A stretch of 37,088 nt of DNA, from contig JAHEJX010000029.1 of NCBI GenBank assembly GCA_024638645.1, forward strand, positions 1-37,088, written 5' to 3'. Origin of the DNA: Actinomycetes bacterium. GTDB lineage: Bacteria; Actinomycetota; Acidimicrobiia; Spongiisociales; UBA5794. The notes under the pieces are model-generated. The model did no database searches. It was not told where the DNA came from and saw only the letters and a program-made list of their open reading frames with translations. The position numbers and the translations under genes were made by a program. Positions within the stretch are counted from its first letter, which is position 1, and the number at the start of each line of letters is the position of its first letter. Shown here one piece after another: positions 33,207-37,088 of this stretch.

Positions 33207-33212
33207 AACATA
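33207..33212 (-). promoter_or_regulatory. -10 box for a leaderless transcript (MFS exporter)
   Basis: On the minus strand TATGTT is followed by 6 bases and the GTG at 33200. Confidence 0.4.
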
Positions 33213-33266
33213 CCGAGGATGAGCCACCCATTCCAGAGGCGAAGTCTGGCAGCGGGTAGTGGTCGG

Positions 33267-35870
33267 TTACGCGCCGAACGTGACGAAGGCCCTCGCGGCG
33301 ATGCTGTCGGCATCGGCGTAGTCGAGGGGTGGCAAGGCAGCCGCGAGCGCTGCCGAGACGCCGGCTCCTTCGCGGAGTCGCCGGTGGACATCCACCATCA
33401 GGTCAATCGTTGCGAGCTGATCCGGCACGAGTCCGACATTGGCGACGACCGATCGGGTGCCCTGGGCAAGTAGAGCCGTTGCCAACCCCATCACCTCGTG
33501 GCCGCCGCTTGAAGTGTTGGCGCCCGCATCGCAAGCGGACAGCACCATGACCTGAGGAGCTTGCTCGAGAGACTCGAGGTCGTAGACCGTCAGCGGGCCG
33601 TCGCCCATCTCCAAGGAAGAGAAGAGCGGGTTGTCAGCGCGAAAGTCACCGTGACACGCAACATGCGCGATCGTCGCCCCGTCGAGTGCTCGGGACGCTT
33701 CGGCTGCGGTCGGCTCGACAAGGCGCAAGGCGTGGTCGTATATGCCACCCACGCGGTCGACTTCCGCCGCGGAGTGCTCGAGGCGAGGCCCCGCAACCAC
33801 GCTCGCCTCGGAAATGGTTGTTGCTGCTCCTTGGCGCGTCCGTTGCGCCCAGAGTGCCGCCGAAGGCGAAACCACCACATCGCCGGACGCCAGCGAAGGC
33901 AGCAGCGGCCATGGCACTGCATAGAGCGACCCAACCGGAACTATGACGACGGGCTCGTCCCTCAAGCGCAAAGGGTGCACGAGCATTTCGTCCAAACGCC
34001 TTGTCGCTTCCTCGACGACGCCGAAAGCTGCTGCCCGGGACGCTGCGGAGGCGTTTCCCATCGCCAACCGTCGCAGCGCGACGGACAAGGAATCCAGCTC
34101 GACTTGAGCCCGACTCAACCTGCCGAGATCGACGTGCCTCGCTCGGCCGGAGCGAAGTGTCACGGCAACCAGCGAGCCGTCCTCGAGCTCACCAATCTCT
34201 ACGAGGCATCGGGATCCAACCAGGTCAACGACGTCGTTCGCCGTCGGCACTTTCAATCGGGCGCTGGCTGCCGCATCTGCCCGGAGAGCCGTATCGCGAA
34301 CCCTCTCCCGCAGATCCGCCACCCGCTTTGCCAGATCAGCACGCGGCTCGCCATTGAGCGTTGCCCTTCGCAGCTCGGCATCCGCCTCCCGGAACTGAAC
34401 TAGGTACGAGACGAGCTCCGGATCCTTGCCTGAGTTGGCTGGCAGGTTGCGCAATGCGCCGGCACGGGTGCGTTCCATCCAATTGAAAAGCCGGCGGGCC
34501 GACCCGGACTCGCCGGCGAGACGGAGCCCGATGTTGGCGAGCTCAGAGCCGTGGCCGGACACGTGGAGGCGCGCCATAGTGCCGCCGAGCGTGGCTTGAT
34601 ACGAGTCGAGCACCTCGAGACCGGCGCGAGCCGCAGCTGCCGCGCCCCGACGATCTTCGTCGTGAAGTCGTAAACGGGCTGCGGCTACCCAACCCTGTAC
34701 GCGTAGTTCCGCTGGCCCGGCGTTGCGCGACTGCGCAGCTTCGGACAGATACACCCGACAGGCTTCATAGTCGCCGGCCGCAGTGGCGATAGTGGCTGCC
34801 AGCAATCGGGCATGCACGGCCTCAGCCTTCAGGCCGGCAGAATCGAGAGCGTGGACAGCACCAGTGACGGCAGGAAGATCTGATCCGTCCAGATCGCCCT
34901 CGGCGACCCGCGCCCGCATCACGAGATAATCGGCGTACGCAACCCAACCGTCTCTCCCCTGCTGCTCCATGGCCTGGCGAGCGGCGCGTGCGGTCTCTTT
35001 GGCGGTAGCCGTGTCACCAGACAGCAGCGCAGCCTGAGCTGCTTGAAGGAGGGCATCGGCGTAACTCGCCTGCATGCCGGTGTTGCGCAGTTCACGTGCC
35101 GCCTTGACTGCAATGTGCTTGGCGTCGGTGACGAGGCGGGCTGCGAGCAGGGCCTCCGCTCGATCGGACCAGATCTCGCCAAGCGACTTGCCGAGATCGG
35201 AGAACGCATCCTCTGCTTCGTCCAAGAAGTTGAGAGCCTCGGGGAAGTCGCCGGACCGCAGGGCCAGCCAGCCGAGGTTCTGACCCGCTTGGGCGACGGC
35301 AGCGCGGTGGCCGAGCGCCGAGTAGTGCTCGCGGGCGCGAATCAAGTCCTGCTCGGCCTCGGGAAGCCTCCCTTCATAGGCGTTGAGGAGCCCGCGATTG
35401 GTGAGAGCATGTCCTGCCCACATTTGCTCCCCATCCATCTCGAGCGCTGCCACCGCATGGTCCAGGTCATCACGCGCCAACGAAAAGTTCCCCAACCGGT
35501 AGTGGATGGCGCCGCGTTGTGCCATAGCGCGTGCTCGGTGGACACCTTCGAGGAGGCTGAGAGCCTCCGTAATGGCGTCGAGCGCGGCCGCCTGATCTCC
35601 GCTCCATGCAAACGCGCCGGCCCGTGTCATCTGGACCTCGCCGATGACCTGAGAGTCTCCGGACGCTTCAGCTACGGAGCGGGCCTCCTCCAGACTCTCC
35701 CCCGCTTTCACGAACTCCCCCAGGTTGGCGTAGGCGAGCCCGATCGAACGTAGCGCTCGGGCCTCGGCTGCCTGGGACTCACCTCGTGCGAGTATTTCCA
35801 TGCCGCGCTCAATTGCTCGCCGCGGCTCGGCATTCGCCAGCTCGAGCAATTCTTCGAACTCGGAGTTCAA
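33267..35870 (-). CDS. TPR-CHAT protease (caspase-like)
   Basis: 867 residues from TTG 35870, which has AGGAG six bases upstream (35881-35877); ATG 35897 and ATG 36002 in the same frame lack a ribosome site and the longest version starts in AT-rich promoter-like DNA. About 450 residues of tetratricopeptide-like helical repeats (for example ARALRSIGLAYANLGEFVKA and AMAQRGAIHYRLGNFSLARD) form a sensing or docking scaffold. The C-terminal CHAT domain has the catalytic dyad: His740 in AHVACHGDFRADNPLFSS and Cys780 in VLSACDAGANTSSGG. CHAT proteases (separase/caspase clan) are often activated by partners bound to the TPR part, as in Csx29 of type III-E CRISPR systems. A divergent subtilisin-like protease starts 143 bases away. 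Confidence 0.92.
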   Translation of the reverse strand: MNSEFEELLELANAEPRRAIERGMEILARGESQAAEARALRSIGLAYANLGEFVKAGESLEEARSVAEASGDSQVIGEVQMTRAGAFAWSGDQAAALDAITEALSLLEGVHRARAMAQRGAIHYRLGNFSLARDDLDHAVAALEMDGEQMWAGHALTNRGLLNAYEGRLPEAEQDLIRAREHYSALGHRAAVAQAGQNLGWLALRSGDFPEALNFLDEAEDAFSDLGKSLGEIWSDRAEALLAARLVTDAKHIAVKAARELRNTGMQASYADALLQAAQAALLSGDTATAKETARAARQAMEQQGRDGWVAYADYLVMRARVAEGDLDGSDLPAVTGAVHALDSAGLKAEAVHARLLAATIATAAGDYEACRVYLSEAAQSRNAGPAELRVQGWVAAARLRLHDEDRRGAAAAARAGLEVLDSYQATLGGTMARLHVSGHGSELANIGLRLAGESGSARRLFNWMERTRAGALRNLPANSGKDPELVSYLVQFREADAELRRATLNGEPRADLAKRVADLRERVRDTALRADAAASARLKVPTANDVVDLVGSRCLVEIGELEDGSLVAVTLRSGRARHVDLGRLSRAQVELDSLSVALRRLAMGNASAASRAAAFGVVEEATRRLDEMLVHPLRLRDEPVVIVPVGSLYAVPWPLLPSLASGDVVVSPSAALWAQRTRQGAATTISEASVVAGPRLEHSAAEVDRVGGIYDHALRLVEPTAAEASRALDGATIAHVACHGDFRADNPLFSSLEMGDGPLTVYDLESLEQAPQVMVLSACDAGANTSSGGHEVMGLATALLAQGTRSVVANVGLVPDQLATIDLMVDVHRRLREGAGVSAALAAALPPLDYADADSIAARAFVTFGA

Positions 35871-36013
35871 CTCACGCTCCTGTGTGCATCGGCCCATCGG
35901 GTGGCATTTCCCGCTTTCAAGCAGAATCTCAGTCGTTAAGTTAAGTGTGAACAGGCCGTTTGCGTATTTGGAGCCCCAACGAATATCTGCGTGGAGGCTC
36001 ATGGAGGGGAATC
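35871..36013. promoter_or_regulatory. Divergent promoter region between CHAT and subtilisin genes
   Basis: 143 bases, noticeably more AT-rich than the flanking genes around 35930-35980. It holds a tandem TTAAGTTAAG (35936-35945) beside TGTGAA. It must contain promoters for both genes, but no element is clear enough to name. The S8 gene has a GGAGGGG ribosome site, and the CHAT gene has AGGAG, so neither is leaderless, unlike most genes in the window. Confidence 0.4.
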
Positions 36014-37088
36014 ATGGCAGCAGACAACGATCGTCACGATGAAGAGAGGATGGTCGCCTGGAGGCTCAATTACCTGAGGAGAACTGCACGCGCCGAGTAC
36101 GCCATCAAGCCGGGCGTCGAGATCAGCGGTCGGCCACCCATCTTCTATGTTCCGAACCAACTGGTGACGACGGCCGAGCACAAGGACTTCGTGCAGCGAA
36201 TCCTCGAAGAGTGGTTCGATTCGTGCGGTGATCCCGAGCCTCTCGTCGAATACGACGACAACCTCGTGACTTTCGAGGTCGGCGACGACTCGCTCCATAC
36301 AGCAGAAGGCGTCAAGCGAGCCGCCGCCAAGCTGGGGATCGAGGACATCGCCGTTGCCCCGCTGCATGTGTTGACACCGGCACCGGGACCAAAGATCGGG
36401 CCGGGCGACGATCCGGATCCGGCATCGGAACATGCCAGAACCGGCAAGGGCCCCGCCGTCGATCCGGGCGCTCCAGTCGCCGTCATCGATACGGGATTGT
36501 GGACAGATCCACCTCACCCACTCGGCGCCACGATCGCCGCGGGCGGCAAAGAGGAGGTCGACGTCAACCCGGACGACGGATTCGTCGACTTCTACGGATC
36601 CGGCCACGGAGGCTTCATCGGCGGAGTAATCGAACACAACGCACCGGGCGCCGAGGTGATCGCGCACAATGCGTTCCATCCGGGAGGGCTGACGGAAGCC
36701 AGCGTGATCAATGAGATCGATGCGGCCCTGCAGAAAAGCGATGTCGTTGTACTGAACGTGTCGCTCGGAAGTTATGAGCAGGCAGACGAGGCGGGTGGCG
36801 TTGAACTCGTCGCTCTGCGGGAAGCGATGCGCCGGTGGCGAAGGGACAAACCGGCGGCCCTGATAGTCGCAGCCGCCGGCAACGACTCGACGACCCATCC
36901 GTTCTTCCCGGCCGGTTTTGCCGGAGAGAAGGAGTTCGCCGACATGGTGGTGAGCGTTGGAGCCCTCGGCGCCCCGGCGGCCGGTGTCGGAATCCATGCC
37001 GCCGCTGCTGATTTCACGAACTACGGCACATGGGTCACCGCCTGGGCACCCGGGGAGAAGATCGTCAGCGTGTATCCGAAGGGCCTTT
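36014..37088 (+). CDS. Subtilisin-like S8 serine protease, cytoplasmic (3' truncated by window)
   Basis: The frame is open from ATG 36014 (GGAGGGG five bases upstream) to the window end, 358 residues with no stop. The catalytic Asp is D159 in VAVIDTGLW, the His is H198 in GSGHGGFIGG, and the oxyanion Asn is N290 in VAAAGND; the serine motif (GTSxA) would lie beyond the window. Residues 1-150 are a non-catalytic N-terminal domain without signal peptide or membrane helix, so the enzyme is probably cytoplasmic. The usual GHGT is GHGG here. It is divergent from the TPR-CHAT protease and near a sigma factor; together they may form a proteolytic signalling cascade. This is an inference. Confidence 0.9.
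   Translation, partial: MAADNDRHDEERMVAWRLNYLRRTARAEYAIKPGVEISGRPPIFYVPNQLVTTAEHKDFVQRILEEWFDSCGDPEPLVEYDDNLVTFEVGDDSLHTAEGVKRAAAKLGIEDIAVAPLHVLTPAPGPKIGPGDDPDPASEHARTGKGPAVDPGAPVAVIDTGLWTDPPHPLGATIAAGGKEEVDVNPDDGFVDFYGSGHGGFIGGVIEHNAPGAEVIAHNAFHPGGLTEASVINEIDAALQKSDVVVLNVSLGSYEQADEAGGVELVALREAMRRWRRDKPAALIVAAAGNDSTTHPFFPAGFAGEKEFADMVVSVGALGAPAAGVGIHAAAADFTNYGTWVTAWAPGEKIVSVYPKGL

Noticed and set aside
35871-36002. ATG 36002 as start of the CHAT protein
   Set aside because: The extra 44 residues come from AT-rich promoter-like DNA and lack a ribosome site, while TTG 35870 has AGGAG at six bases.
30095-37088. A type III-E CRISPR (Craspase) locus suggested by TPR-CHAT plus sigma factor
   Set aside because: No Cas7-11, Csx30/31-like gene or CRISPR repeats are present; only the CHAT and sigma parts resemble it.

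Overview
The window looks like a chromosomal segment of a high-GC actinomycetote. The evidence is GC-rich codon use, a homodimeric AceE-type pyruvate dehydrogenase E1, an LLM-class (F420-type) oxidoreductase, and many genes whose start codon lies 6-8 bases after a TANNNT box with no Shine-Dalgarno sequence (leaderless transcripts). A class such as Acidimicrobiia is a guess. No rRNA, tRNA, CRISPR array, transposase or phage gene was recognised.

Layout. 1-3171: two membrane-protein genes, a QueG-like iron-sulfur protein, a lone receiver protein and a YbgC-like thioesterase. 3245-6906: two overlapping half-ABC exporters forming an asymmetric heterodimer. 6973-8046: promoter, SAM-II-like riboswitch, terminator hairpin and a homocysteine S-methyltransferase. 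8043-9324: a small membrane protein divergent from an XRE regulator, with two inverted repeats between them. 9321-15617 (minus strand): a tightly overlapping histidine-degradation operon, hutU-hutF-hutI-(peptide-deformylase homologue)-hutH. HutF makes N-formylglutamate, yet no hutG is visible; the deformylase homologue occupies a place where such an activity would be needed. A small lipoprotein gene lies just upstream of hutU.

15646-20411: an ECF-type sigma factor, a membrane-anchored anti-sigma-like protein with an acidic FNIEDF-type repeat exterior, a DUF2339-like polytopic membrane protein and an anchored secreted protein. An 18-bp perfect palindrome sits between the lipoprotein and sigma genes. 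20475-25386: a P-loop kinase/LLM oxidoreductase fusion, membrane proteins, a threonine-dehydratase-like PLP enzyme, a gamma-carbonic-anhydrase-like protein and a small charged protein. 25456-29783: a secreted RTX-repeat protein and aceE. 29784-30094 is a gene-free block of GC-rich hairpins and short direct repeats.

30095-37088 is the most unusual section: an ECF-like sigma factor with a small partner protein, an MFS transporter, a TPR-CHAT (caspase-like) protease and a divergent, signal-less subtilisin cut by the window end. Between the sigma and MFS genes lie C-terminal remnants of an aldehyde dehydrogenase and a Rieske oxygenase joined head to head. I infer a sigma/CHAT/subtilisin signalling or defence module. 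Similar combinations exist in actinobacteria as far as I recall, but I know of no established function.
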